A stretch of 64,000 nt of DNA, from contig OX940871.1 in NCBI GenBank assembly GCA_954871525.1, forward strand, positions 14,848,532 to 14,912,531. Direction: 5' to 3'. The notes beneath the pieces are model-generated. The model saw nothing but the letters and a program-made list of their open reading frames with translations, ran no database searches and was not told the DNA's origin. Below, one piece after another: positions 1 to 9,849 of the stretch. The position numbers were made by a program, and so were the translations under genes. Numbering within the stretch: the first letter of the stretch is position 1; every line of letters starts with the position of its first letter. Source of the DNA: Parietaria judaica. Taxonomy: Eukaryota; Streptophyta; Magnoliopsida; Rosales; Urticaceae.

Positions 1-1047
1 GTGGAGCGCGTCTTCTATCGAGTTTGGCAGCGAGACACACAGTTCGTCGTTGAACGGAGATTGGTAGTACAAGCCATGCTTCAGAGCTTGGACCGAGACG
101 ACGTCCTCGATTTTTGGGATTCGGAACATGACGTTCTTGAATTTCTCTATGTATTGCCGAAGAGGTTCGTTCTTCCCTTGCTTGACATCGAAGAGGTTGG
201 ACACCGTCAGCTCCGTCTGTACGTAGATGGAAAAGTGTTTTAGGAAGAGGGCGACCAACTCGTCCGAGGTGTTGATGGAGCCCGGCGTTAATCTCGCGAA
301 CCAGTCGCTGGCACGACCCTGCAAACTTGCGATGAAAAGTCTGCACAAGACGGCTTCCTTCCGGACCTCCTCGCCCCCGATGTGGTCTGTCGCGATTCGG
401 AATGACTTCACGTGTGTATGGGGATCCGTATCCCCTTTGTATGGCGTGAGTCTGATCTTCGGTAATTCCTCTAGCTCTATCCCCCGAATCCTCGTCGTGA
501 ACGGGGTGATTCTGGCTTCTCGCACCATCCTGTCGATTTCTGGCGCCGAACTCGTCGCCTGGTGCACCTGCGATGCGACCTGTCCGAGTTTGGCCTCCAT
601 CTTTGCTGACATTAAAGCCATCGCCTTGGCCACCTCTTCGGCCACTCTTGCCGCCACGTCCGTCGTCGCATTGCCCTGTGTGTTCCCCGGCGTGTCTTCC
701 ACTCGATTCGCCGTGGTTGGCTGGACTGCGTCCGTGTCGAAGAGGTTCCTGATGAGCGATGGGGTTGACATGCCTACCGGTGCGTCCGTCGTCACCGTGT
801 CTCTACTGGCGCTTCCCCCGGCCCCTCGTGCGGCCGATTCTGCTATCTGGTTCGTCGGGCGCGGTCTCTCCGCGCGCTCTAGGAGGCTTGCGAGGCGTCT
901 TTTCTCCGCGGCCTGTTCCTCTATCCTTCGGGCGGACTCCTCGGCTTTGCTGGTGACCTCTGTCATCTTTGCGATGGCTTCGGCCAGCTGTTGTTGCATC
1001 CGCTGCATGGTTTGCTCCTGGGCGGAGCTGGCTTCCTCGGCTGACAT
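1..1047 (-). CDS. Ty3/Gypsy Gag polyprotein, N-terminal part (element A), runs off the left edge
   Basis: The minus strand is open without a stop from an ATG at 1047 to base 1, about 349 codons. It begins MSAEEASSAQEQ, has a Q/E/A-rich coiled-coil-like first 70 residues and a low-complexity linker. Then comes a capsid-like region with motifs typical of plant Retrotrans_gag proteins: LPKIRLTPYKGDTDP, LFIASLQGRASDWFARL, LVALFLKHFS and LRQYIEKFKNVMFRI. Gag packages the RNA of an LTR retrotransposon in the cytoplasm. A primer-binding site and the start of an LTR lie just upstream (1096-1127), as expected for the 5' end of a minus-strand element. The base composition is clearly more GC-rich than the neighbouring element B. 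The rest of the element lies outside the window, so whether it is intact is unknown. Confidence 0.85.
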   Translation of the reverse strand, partial: MSAEEASSAQEQTMQRMQQQLAEAIAKMTEVTSKAEESARRIEEQAAEKRRLASLLERAERPRPTNQIAESAARGAGGSASRDTVTTDAPVGMSTPSLIRNLFDTDAVQPTTANRVEDTPGNTQGNATTDVAARVAEEVAKAMALMSAKMEAKLGQVASQVHQATSSAPEIDRMVREARITPFTTRIRGIELEELPKIRLTPYKGDTDPHTHVKSFRIATDHIGGEEVRKEAVLCRLFIASLQGRASDWFARLTPGSINTSDELVALFLKHFSIYVQTELTVSNLFDVKQGKNEPLRQYIEKFKNVMFRIPKIEDVVSVQALKHGLYYQSPFNDELCVSLPNSIEDALH

Positions 1048-1095
1048 TCTCCTTCCTCCCTTCGATTTCCTGGCTGTGCGATAGAAAGAAACAAA

Positions 1096-1114
1096 GCCCC
1101 CTCGGTGGGCGCCA
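1096..1114 (-). other. Primer-binding site of element A, complementary to tRNA-Lys
   Basis: On the minus strand this reads TGGCGCCCACCGAGGGGGC. That is nearly complementary to the 3' end of plant tRNA-Lys (from memory, ...GCCCCACGGTGGGCGCCA). It lies three bases from the LTR end at 1118, the normal position for a reverse-transcription primer site. Confidence 0.7.
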
Positions 1115-1117
1115 AAC

Positions 1118-1127
1118 TGTAGAGGGG
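1118..1127 (-). repeat. First 10 bp of the LTR of element A, split by insertion of element B
   Basis: TGTAGAGGGG follows the primer-binding site. The LTR is interrupted here by element B and resumes at 8243. AGGGG (1123-1127) is the left target-site duplication of element B. Confidence 0.75.
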
Positions 1128-2743
1128 TGGTGTGCTGTCGTATGCAACCCAAATTACTAATAAAAACCGTAACCTGCAAAACTTATGTAGTAGTGTAAGT
1201 ACGGGTCGATCCCACGAAGAGTTTTCCAATATACGTTGCAAAAATAATAAAACAAAGTAAAAAGGGGAATTTTTGGTTTGAGAGAATAAGTAAATAAAAT
1301 GAGAGAAAAATGTGAGAAAATAATATGAGAAGCAATTGGCATGAGTAACTTTCACTAATGATTCAATTCATCTGATCATCGACATAAATTTGTTCTTCAA
1401 CCTACCGAATATCCCACCGATTAACGAATTCCTTAAGATTATTTAATTTAATTGAAACGCAATTAAATCAAACCTAGCTCGAAGATAATTCAATCACGTG
1501 ACAGAATTTAAAATCCAAGTAGCATTAATATCTAGAACACTTCAATGAAACTGAATAATAAAACACCGCGGTAATATTTAATTCAGCCGATCTCCTTTAC
1601 CTGTTTCGTTATTTCACTAACCGTGTAGCAAATTAACTAAACGTGTGTTCAACAATTAAAAGACAAGTACGACGAGTCAATTAATTAACGGTATATAAAC
1701 TTCAGAAACACAGTCGATGCACTTATAAGAAGTCTATAATAATATCACGCTAACGATTAATACACAATCACCGATCACAATGAAACAATTGCTAAATTAA
1801 CGTAATTTGACAATTGAAATTGATATAAATCGGAGAAGCGATATCGTTGATAACATAATATAATTCTACATAAAAAGATCGATATTCACGGATTGATAAT
1901 TGAACAAAATAATGCCTCACAGATTTATTGAATCATAGTGTCAGAAACTCAAACCAATTACAGACTTAGTCGATCACGTTCATCGTTTGACGGAGAGGAG
2001 ATGAAATTCCAAAAAGCATCAGAGACTAATTCTGCCTTCGACCTCTGATTCTCACCCCAAAATCGACTACTAGAACGTGATCCCCTTTCTAAATACAAAG
2101 AGAGGTATATATAATCCTGATTTCTAACCCTAACGAACTCAATTGTTCACGATTTATTCTCAGAAATAAGAAAAAAAATAAATCTTCCCGTAATAATTTC
2201 CAACTGAATTCCGAGAATACCGTGACTTGCTTCAAATCGTATCTATGACTCTCATTGGGCTTTGGTTTCTGAGCCCGGCCCATCACAGCGTAGCACGGAA
2301 GCAACAGAACTTCGACGGTCAGCGGCGACGACGGAACTGTGAGCACCGACTTCGGCGGCGGCGAAACTCAGCGATTGGCATCTCCGAAGAATAGCTAGCA
2401 GTGAATCTTCAAGAAATCCCAGCGAGGAGTCTTCGAGTGCCGAGGAGCCTTCGTCTTCGTCCTTTGGTTTCCTGAGTTTGGGTTCAAAAAGAAGCCACCA
2501 ACATGTCGTTTGGCTTTGTAGATGATGCACTGTTTATTTTTTCTCTTTTTTCACTTTACTCCTTTTATTTTGTTCCTTCTCAATTTGCATCTTGACATCC
2601 ATTGCATTTTGCACCTTTTTGTTACTTTACATGCTCTTTCATCCTGTACTCGTAAACACGTTAAATAGATCTATTCTAATAAATAAATCAAAATAATATA
2701 TCAAGAAATATCGTTTATTTATTAGAATAATTAAGCTCTATCA
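1128..2743 (-). repeat. 3' LTR of element B (1616 bp)
   Basis: Direct repeat of 6622-8237, same length, ends TG...CA. It contains a TATA-like run at about 2104-2111 on the minus strand. Two short minus ORFs inside (2089-2346, 2252-2530) recur identically or almost so in the other LTR and are not believed to be genes. Confidence 0.93.
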
Positions 2744-2757
2744 AATTCCCCCACACT
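2744..2757 (-). other. Polypurine tract of element B
   Basis: The minus strand reads AGTGTGGGGGAATT directly before the 3' LTR. This is the usual plus-strand primer for reverse transcription. Confidence 0.75.
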
Positions 2758-4020
2758 TAGCTTGTGTTCGTCCTCGAACAAAGTATTGGTTTTTTTTTTT
2801 TTTTAAACGAAAAATGATAATCATAGCAAATCAATCAAGACAAACCATTCATTAAAAACTCGGGTACAATATGATTGCATCTTTCGTCAAAAGTAACCTC
2901 TAAGTAGACATTTTCTTACAAATGATCAAAAGACTTCATATTGAGTAAAACCTCGGGGATAACCTCACTTCACTCAAGTGTTTGATAAGGGTAGTGTATC
3001 GCTCATTTTCAATCTCATAGAAACATCTTACCATAGGCTTGCATATCTTCTCATTCTCCATCACCGTGATCATGTACTCTTAAGTCTCTTTCTTCCACTA
3101 GTTTTCGATAAAGAATAAAACTACTACTACTACCACTAATAATGATGATAAGGGAAAATGTACAATAAAAATGGCTAAAATACTAAAACTAGTGGAGTGT
3201 GCAAATGAAATACCTCTTGTGCTTCTTATTTTTCTTTTTCTCTCTTTTTTTTTTTTTTTGTTTTGTTTTCTTTTGGTTTTTTTTTTTCTGCACTTATTTC
3301 TAGGTAAATGAAAACAATGAATGAACTCACTCCACTAGATCTTCTTAACTAGAAACTTTTTTTTTTTTTACTTAGAATAAATAATAGCATGGGTAAGCTA
3401 CCGCACTAGTGGAATAGAGTGACTATGAGAGCACTATGTCTTTGTAATCTCGAAGAGAATCAATGCAAGTTCTAGAAGATTGAGTCTATGGATGAATCAC
3501 TCATGGAAAAGTATTGATTGAAATGGATGTTTCAATCAAAGGCTTATAAGAAACTCACGGCTTTTGTTTACTCAATACTAATCATAAGTCACTGCGAGAA
3601 AAATGCTACTCGTTGGTCCCAAAATAACAATCAATATAACAAACCGTAGTGAGTCTCGTTTTCATGGTAAATCTCAACAAAAAGCTTGTGAACATCAATT
3701 TCAAGAGGCAAAAATCTTTTTTTTTTTTTTTGTAGAAAGCCATTGAAATAAAAAAATACTAGTGCAAGAGAGGAACAACGTAAGTATGTACGGAAAGAAT
3801 TTGTTAGTTTTAAATATAACCCTTCCCCCACACTTAAAACTAGACATTGCCCTCAATGTAAAAAAAAATGAAAGTAATAATAAAAAAAAAAAAAAAAAAA
3901 AAAAACGAAACTTAAATGAAATTGAAAAGAACAATGAAAGAAATAACAAACTCTTTTGGGTTGCCTCCCAAGAAGCGCATTTGTTTAGTGTCGTTAGCCC
4001 GACGCAACGTTGGAGTGGCT
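2758..4020. other. Non-coding 3' interior of element B, with a second polypurine-like tract
   Basis: No credible gene is present. The stretch holds several poly-T/poly-A runs (for example 3241-3290 and 3885-3904). At 3823-3836 it has a second tract that reads AAGTGTGGGGGAAG on the minus strand, next to an element-typical GGGAGGCAACCC motif at about 3959-3970. Athila-type elements often carry such a long untranslated region after the coding part. Confidence 0.6.
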
Positions 4021-6582
4021 TCACTTAATTTTATCGTCCGAAATTGTGCCTTCCACTCCGTTTTCGACTCCATTCTCAGATGGTTTAAGCCTGTGCTCAT
4101 TCACTTTGAATTTCTTTGAGGTCGTGAGACTTTGAATCTCTACTGTACCATTACCAAATACGTTAGTAATCACAAAGGGTCCTAACCATTGAGAACGTGA
4201 CTTACCTAGCAAAAATCTGCGTTTAGAATGATATAGCAAGACTTCTTGCTCAATTTCAAACTTTTTTGCCATTTTTATTTCTTCATGCACCATCTTCGTG
4301 TCTTCTTTGTTAATCTGTGCATCCTCAATGACATGAGAGTCAATTTCGTCTTTAGGAGGTTCTCGCGTCGAAACCTCTAACTTATCATCCCTGCTCAACT
4401 CAACATCATGCGGTAAAACATCAATAGCATAAGTAGCATAAATTTGATTATCAAGCTTTGAAATCATGTCACCATAAATATCAAATTTAACTACTTCACC
4501 GTTTGATTCCATTGTTAAAGTACCCGTATCAACATCTATTTTTGTCTTTGCCGTTTTCAAGAATGGTCTCCCAAGAAGCACACGTGAATTATTATCATTG
4601 TTCTCCATATCAAGCACATAAAAATCAGCGGGAAAAATAAGCCCATGTACCTGAACAAGAATATCTTCAACTTTCCCTTTCGGATAAGTCTTGGAAAGAT
4701 CCGCTAGTTGGATTACCACATCGCTTTTCATCAAAGTTCCAATTTTTAACGATTCAAAAAGTGAATATGGCATGACATTAATTGAAGCACCTAAATCGGC
4801 CATCGCTTTCTCAATTTTAAAATTACCGATTGTGCATGGTATCGTAAACATACCTGGATCCTTGCATTTTTTTGGCAAATTATTCTGCAAGATTGCTGAA
4901 ACATTTTGGCTCACCTTTATTTTAGCCATTCCCTTCAATTTTTGCTTCCTTTTCACTGTACACAACTCTTTTAAAAATTTAGCGTAACGAGGTACTTGTT
5001 TAATAGCATCGAGTAATGGAATATTTACCTCACATTTACGAAAAGTTTCAAAAAGTTCTGCATTATTTTCAAATTTTCTCGATTCGTTTAAAGCTTCAGG
5101 GAAAGGGGCTACCGGTTCGTAGATCGGTGGAGGTGGCTTCTCAGAGATTTTGTCTTCCTCCTTGCTCGTATCCTCGTTCTCAACTGGTGGTGTTCGTGTT
5201 TCCTCTTCGACCGTCACGATCTTGTTTCCACTTCTCAGATGGATAGCGTTCACGAATTCCTTTGGGTTCACGACCGTTTGAGACGATAGTTTCTCTGAAT
5301 TTTTCGCTTCCAATCGAGTTATCGCAGATGCCATTTGACTCATTTGCCCTTCCAGATTTTGAATGCTAGCCTTTGTTTCCTGCTGAAATTGCAAAGTGTT
5401 AGTAGCTAAAGACTTAACGATATCTTCTAATGACCTGTTTGAGCTTGACGATTGGTGATGATCTTGTCCACTTGGTCGACTCAACACTTGGGTGTTTCCA
5501 TAGCTGAAATTTGGATGATCTCTCCACCCAGGATTGTATGTGTTCGAATATGGATCGTATCGTCTCTGTTGGTTCGGAAAATTACCGACCGCATTAGCTT
5601 GCTCCGCTGATCCATCTTGAATTGTGGGGCATTGGTCAGTCGGATGTCCTTCCTTTAAGCATACTCCGCACGCTTTTACTGCCTGCAAATTTCCTACAGC
5701 CATTTGTCGAACAAGTGCGGTTAATCCAGTAATTTGTTGTTCTAAGGAAGAAACATTTACCTCATTTGCTTGTTTGACCGGATGTTCAACTCGATTTCCG
5801 AACTGCTGTGAATTTGCAGCGATGTTAGCAATGAGTTTCCTAGCGTCTTCTGGGGTTTTATCCACTAAAACTCCTCCACTGGCAGCGTCAATCATGCTTC
5901 GATCAGCGAACAAAAGTCCTTCGTAAAAGTACTGAATGAGCAACGGTTCACTGATTTGATGATGGGGGCAGCTTGCGCACAATTTCTTGAATCGCTCCCA
6001 ATACTCGTGCAACGACTCGTTGTTGAACTGACGGATCCCACATATTTCTTTTCTCATGTTTGCGGCTCTGGCAGCAGGAAAATATTTCTCAAGGAATAAC
6101 CTTCTCATCTCGCTCCATGTGGTGACGGTGCCTGAAGGCAAGTAGTAGAGCCAATCTTTCGCCATATCTTTCAAAGAAAATGGGAAAGCTCTTAGCATAA
6201 TTTGCTCCTCGGTTATTCCTGGCGGTTTCATGCTGGTGCAAACAACATGTAGTTCCTTTAAGTGCTTATGCGGATCATCACCTGCAAGACCATGAAAAGT
6301 AGGAAGTAGATGTATTAGTCCAGATTTTAACTCGAATGTAGCCGAAGCATCTAAGGCAGGGAATGTAATGCATAAGGGTTGTTGGTTCGATGTTGGAGCA
6401 GCAAGCTCTCTTAAAGTTCGATTATCGGCCATCGTCTCTTGAGCTTCGTGACCGTGTCGATGTGTGACTTGAGCTTCAACTCTTTGACTATCTCCGCTTG
6501 GTTGCTGTAATCTGCTCTCAGCTTCTTGATTATTCCGTAACTCGTTCTGGCTTGAAGATCTAGTACTAACCATCAACTGCAA
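4021..6582 (-). CDS. Gag-protease ORF fused to the integrase C-terminal tail (Athila-like, reverse transcriptase deleted)
   Basis: This is an intact 853-residue frame. Residues about 60-250 hold the Gag capsid region, with motifs such as FPFSLKDMAKDWLYYLPSG and FFNNESLHEYWERF-like text. A CCHC zinc knuckle follows (CGVCLKEGHPTDQC). The retropepsin active site is DLGAS, followed by the flap-side motif VLLGRPFLKTAKTKID. After about residue 760 the sequence changes abruptly to what is normally the very end of integrase (QEVLLYHSKRRFLLG...SQWLGPFVITNVF...KVNEHRLKPS). About 1,000 residues of pol expected between these parts are missing, yet the frame is preserved. The protein could form particles and mature them but cannot reverse-transcribe or integrate. 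The fusion point is inferred from family knowledge. Confidence 0.88.
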   Translation of the reverse strand: MQLMVSTRSSSQNELRNNQEAESRLQQPSGDSQRVEAQVTHRHGHEAQETMADNRTLRELAAPTSNQQPLCITFPALDASATFELKSGLIHLLPTFHGLAGDDPHKHLKELHVVCTSMKPPGITEEQIMLRAFPFSLKDMAKDWLYYLPSGTVTTWSEMRRLFLEKYFPAARAANMRKEICGIRQFNNESLHEYWERFKKLCASCPHHQISEPLLIQYFYEGLLFADRSMIDAASGGVLVDKTPEDARKLIANIAANSQQFGNRVEHPVKQANEVNVSSLEQQITGLTALVRQMAVGNLQAVKACGVCLKEGHPTDQCPTIQDGSAEQANAVGNFPNQQRRYDPYSNTYNPGWRDHPNFSYGNTQVLSRPSGQDHHQSSSSNRSLEDIVKSLATNTLQFQQETKASIQNLEGQMSQMASAITRLEAKNSEKLSSQTVVNPKEFVNAIHLRSGNKIVTVEEETRTPPVENEDTSKEEDKISEKPPPPIYEPVAPFPEALNESRKFENNAELFETFRKCEVNIPLLDAIKQVPRYAKFLKELCTVKRKQKLKGMAKIKVSQNVSAILQNNLPKKCKDPGMFTIPCTIGNFKIEKAMADLGASINVMPYSLFESLKIGTLMKSDVVIQLADLSKTYPKGKVEDILVQVHGLIFPADFYVLDMENNDNNSRVLLGRPFLKTAKTKIDVDTGTLTMESNGEVVKFDIYGDMISKLDNQIYATYAIDVLPHDVELSRDDKLEVSTREPPKDEIDSHVIEDAQINKEDTKMVHEEIKMAKKFEIEQEVLLYHSKRRFLLGKSRSQWLGPFVITNVFGNGTVEIQSLTTSKKFKVNEHRLKPSENGVENGVEGTISDDKIK

Positions 6583-6598
6583 AGAATATTAGAAAAAC

Positions 6599-6616
6599 TC
6601 CCCGGCAACGGCGCCA
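6599..6616 (-). other. Primer-binding site of element B, complementary to tRNA-Asp
   Basis: The minus strand reads TGGCGCCGTTGCCGGGGA, the perfect complement of the plant tRNA-Asp 3' end as I know it. It lies five bases from the 5' LTR. tRNA-Asp priming is usual for Athila/Tat-type elements. Confidence 0.85.
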
Positions 6617-6621
6617 AAATT

Positions 6622-8237
6622 TGGTGTGCTGTCGTATGCAACCCAAATTACTAATAAAAACCGTAACCTGCAAAACTTATGTAGTAGTGTAAGTACGGGT
6701 CGATCCCACGAAGAGTTTTCCAATATACGTTGCAAAAATAATAAAACAAAGTAAAAAGGGGAATTTTTGGTTTGAGAGAATAAGTAAATAAAATGAGAGA
6801 AAAATGTGAGAAAATAATATGAGAAGCAATTGGCATGAGTAACTTTCACTAATGATTCAATTCATCTGATCATCGACATAAATTTGTTCTTCAACCTACC
6901 GAATATCCCACCGATTAACGAATTCCTTAAGATTATTTAATTTAATTGAAACGCAATTAAATCAAACCTAGCTCGAAGATAATTCAATCACGTGACAGAA
7001 TTTAAAATCCAAGTAGCATTAATATCTAGAACACTTCAATGAAACTGAATAATAAAACACCGCGGTAATATTTAATTCAGCCGATCTCCTTTACCTGTTT
7101 CGTTATTTCACTAACCGTGTAGCAAATTAACTAAACGTGTGTTCAACAATTAAAAGACAAGTACGACGAGTCAATTAATTAACGGTATATAAACTTCAGA
7201 AACACAGTCGATGCACTTATAAGAAGTCTATAATAATATCACGCTAACGATTAATACACAATCACCGATCACAATGAAACAATTGCTAAATTAACGTAAT
7301 TTGACAATTGAAATTGATATAAATCGGAGAAGCGATATCGTTGATAACATAATATAATTCTACATAAAAAGATCGATATTCACGGATTGATAATTGAACA
7401 AAATAATGCCTCACAGATTTATTGAATCATAGTGTCAGAAACTCAAACCAATTACAGACTTAGTCGATCACGTTCATCGTTTGACGGAGAGGAGATGAAA
7501 TTCCAAAAAGCATCAGAGACTAATTCTGCCTTCGACCTCTGATTCTCACCCCAAAATCGACTACTAGAACGTGATCCCCTTTCTAAATACAAAGAGAGGT
7601 ATATATAATCCTGATTTCTAACCCTAACGAACTCAATTGTTCACGATTTATTCTCAGAAATAAGAAAAAAAATAAATCTTCCCGTAATAATTTCCAACTG
7701 AATTCCGAGAATACCGTGACTTGCTTCAAATCGTATCTATGACTCTCATTGGGCTTTGGTTTCTGAGCCCGGCCCATCACAGCGTAGCACGGAAGCAACA
7801 GAACTTCGACGGTCAGCGGCGACGACGGAACTGTGAGCACCGACTTCGGCGGCGGCGAAACTTAGCGATTGGCATCTCCGAAGAATAGCTAGCAGTGAAT
7901 CTTCAAGAAATCCCAGCGAGGAGTCTTCGAGTGCCGAGGAGCCTTCGTCTTCGTCCTTTGGTTTCCTGAGTTTGGGTTCAAAAAGAAGCCACCAACATGT
8001 CGTTTGGCTTTGTAGATGATGCACTGTTTATTTTTTCTCTTTTTTCACTTTACTCCTTTTATTTTGTTCCTTCTCAATTTGCATCTTGACATCCATTGCA
8101 TTTTGCACCTTTTTGTTACTTTACATGCTCTTTCATCCTGTACTCGTAAACACGTTAAATAGATCTATTCTAATAAATAAATCAAAATAATATATCAAGA
8201 AATATCGTTTATTTATTAGAATAATTAAGCTCTATCA
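6622..8237 (-). repeat. 5' LTR of element B (1616 bp)
   Basis: Direct repeat of 1128-2743 with the same length and, by eye, almost no differences. It is followed on the right by the target-site copy AGGGG (8238-8242). Confidence 0.93.
7599..7608 (-). promoter_or_regulatory. Probable TATA box of the element B 5' LTR
   Basis: The minus strand reads GATTATATATACCTC within the LTR, about 980 bp before the primer-binding site. It is placed as a U3/R boundary promoter. No transcription evidence is available. Confidence 0.5.
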
Positions 8238-8242
8238 AGGGG

Positions 8243-8922
8243 GATTTTTACCGCCGTGCAGTCACAAAGATAATCGAAATAATTAAATAATTATGGACAA
8301 TACGAATATCTCTGATTTATTATGATTCCGAGAGGACCCGGTTTCTTCCGTTTGATAGCTTGGACAATCGAAGATTACACACTCTAACCTTTGGGAAATC
8401 GAGAATACTATGAATAAGCGAACTCGAAGACTCAAGGATTTATTCTCTCAAACTCACGACAATAATGGATATTGAATACTCCTTCCCTTTATGCTAAGTT
8501 TACATTCGTATTTATAGGTTCGGAGGTCTTCTAGAATATTCCTCAAATCTTGCTAGGGTTTCCTTCTGAATCGCTATGATCGTAGTTGACCTTCCTTATA
8601 TTTCGTTGGATATCCCACGAAATCTTTAACCGAATAAGCCAATCTTCGCTTCTTTCTCGCGATCTCGAATGAGTTCCTCTTTTAACGCGATTAGGCTTTC
8701 CCGAAGAGCTTTTCCTCGATGAACTTCCCTTTTCGCGACGAGATGTTGGGCCGGCTTTATCGGATGCTGACTTCTCGTGGGCTTCGCTTGCTGGGCCTTA
8801 ATTTCTTTATTCTTTCATGGGCTTGGGTTCTTCAAGCAATCCTCCTCTCGCTTTATGTCGTTTATTCCACAAACGACAAAAGGTGGTGTTAAAAAGAGAT
8901 TTGACCAAATCTGACCTTAACA
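8243..8922 (-). repeat. Remainder of the LTR of element A
   Basis: Resumes the LTR cut at 1127, so the original LTR was about 690 bp. It contains a minus-strand TATA box CTATAAATA (8509-8517) and a G/C-rich downstream part. The far end is placed at ...CTTAACA (8922) because the LTR begins TGT and should end ACA. That end is less certain, since the partner LTR lies outside the window. Confidence 0.6.
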
Positions 8923-9849
8923 TGTGGTATACTTTTTGTTGTACGGAGAAAGTACCCAATGGATATTGCAGTGTAAATACCAATGGGTGGAAGTGATATT
9001 ATCAGTCAGCAAAAGAAGAGCCAAACATAAACGAAGGAATCAGAATCTTGATTAAGTTGAGAATTTATTTTGCTGTGGGAAACTCAAAATGAGAAGTGAT
9101 AATATTATATTATATGGAGTGGTGTGGCTATGATTGGCACGAAAATGGTGAATGGACTATTCTCTCGTCTATAATTTTTGACGGTAGGTTAGTCTCTACC
9201 CAACGTGTTGCTGGTGTTTTTTCGGAATTCATAAAAATCAATTAAATAGTAATTTTTTGTTCTTAATTAATTAATTAATTAATTAGAACATGGCCAAGAA
9301 AGCATCCCAGAAGCTCATTTATCAAAACTGGCACTCCCGGCGGAAACTATTAAAATAAAGCTTGATATTAAAGTGAGAAAACGCCTCCAAAAAGCGAGAA
9401 AATGCCTCTAAGTGTGCCTAAGCGCACATTTGGGCTTGCGTTTAGCATCTGGCTTCTTCCAGAAGCTTCGAATTTCTTTCTATACGGACTCACTCCTTTT
9501 ACTCATTACACTTTCTTAAGACAAAAAAATATTTGTTTTTCTGTTTTTTTACACTTTCGACTCAATACTCTACTAATGTTGAGCGTCTAAGCAGTTTATG
9601 CATGACGGCCCTCCGTACCCCTATAGAGCTCATGTTTTCTCGCTTTCTTAGAAACGAATACAAAGCTTTCAGAAAAAGCTTTCGGCCTATCAAGAAGGAA
9701 GATTCAAGTTTCGTAGTCGCTGAAGAAGATTCTCGGCCCGTCAAGAGCGAAGAGTCAAGCTTATTTAAGCCCGGTCCAAAATCAAGATTCGGGAAACATA
9801 AGTATTGATCAATTTTTGGCAATAACACAATGAGTGTTGATGTCATTTT
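8923..9849. other. No gene recognised
   Basis: AT-rich sequence with short tandem TTAA runs (about 9267-9286). Several short ORFs show no recognisable motif. Confidence 0.5.

Larger units (their letters stand above)
1128..8237 (-). mobile_element. Complete, young, non-autonomous Athila-like Ty3/Gypsy LTR retrotransposon (element B)
   Basis: Two direct 1616-bp LTRs (1128-2743 and 6622-8237) enclose a 3.9-kb interior on the minus strand. The element starts TGGTGTG and ends TCTATCA, and is flanked by a perfect 5-bp duplication AGGGG (1123-1127 and 8238-8242). The interior has, in order, a tRNA-Asp primer-binding site (6599-6616), one Gag-protease ORF fused to an integrase tail (4021-6582), a 1.3-kb non-coding stretch and a polypurine tract (2744-2757). 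No reverse transcriptase, RNase H or integrase core is present. By eye I found one LTR difference (2368 C against 7862 T, approximate positions). That implies a very recent insertion, probably mobilised by an autonomous relative. Confidence 0.92.

Noticed and set aside
227..1084. 285-codon plus-strand frame
   Set aside because: The minus strand over the same bases encodes a clear Gag protein with family motifs, so this frame is a shadow.
1096..1114. tRNA-Lys gene fragment
   Set aside because: Only the 3' terminal bases match, in the position of a retrotransposon primer site; no cloverleaf is present. The same holds for the tRNA-Asp match at 6599-6616.
2089..2530. Repeated short minus ORFs in both LTRs of element B
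   Set aside because: They recur only because the LTRs are duplicates, and show no motif or start context.
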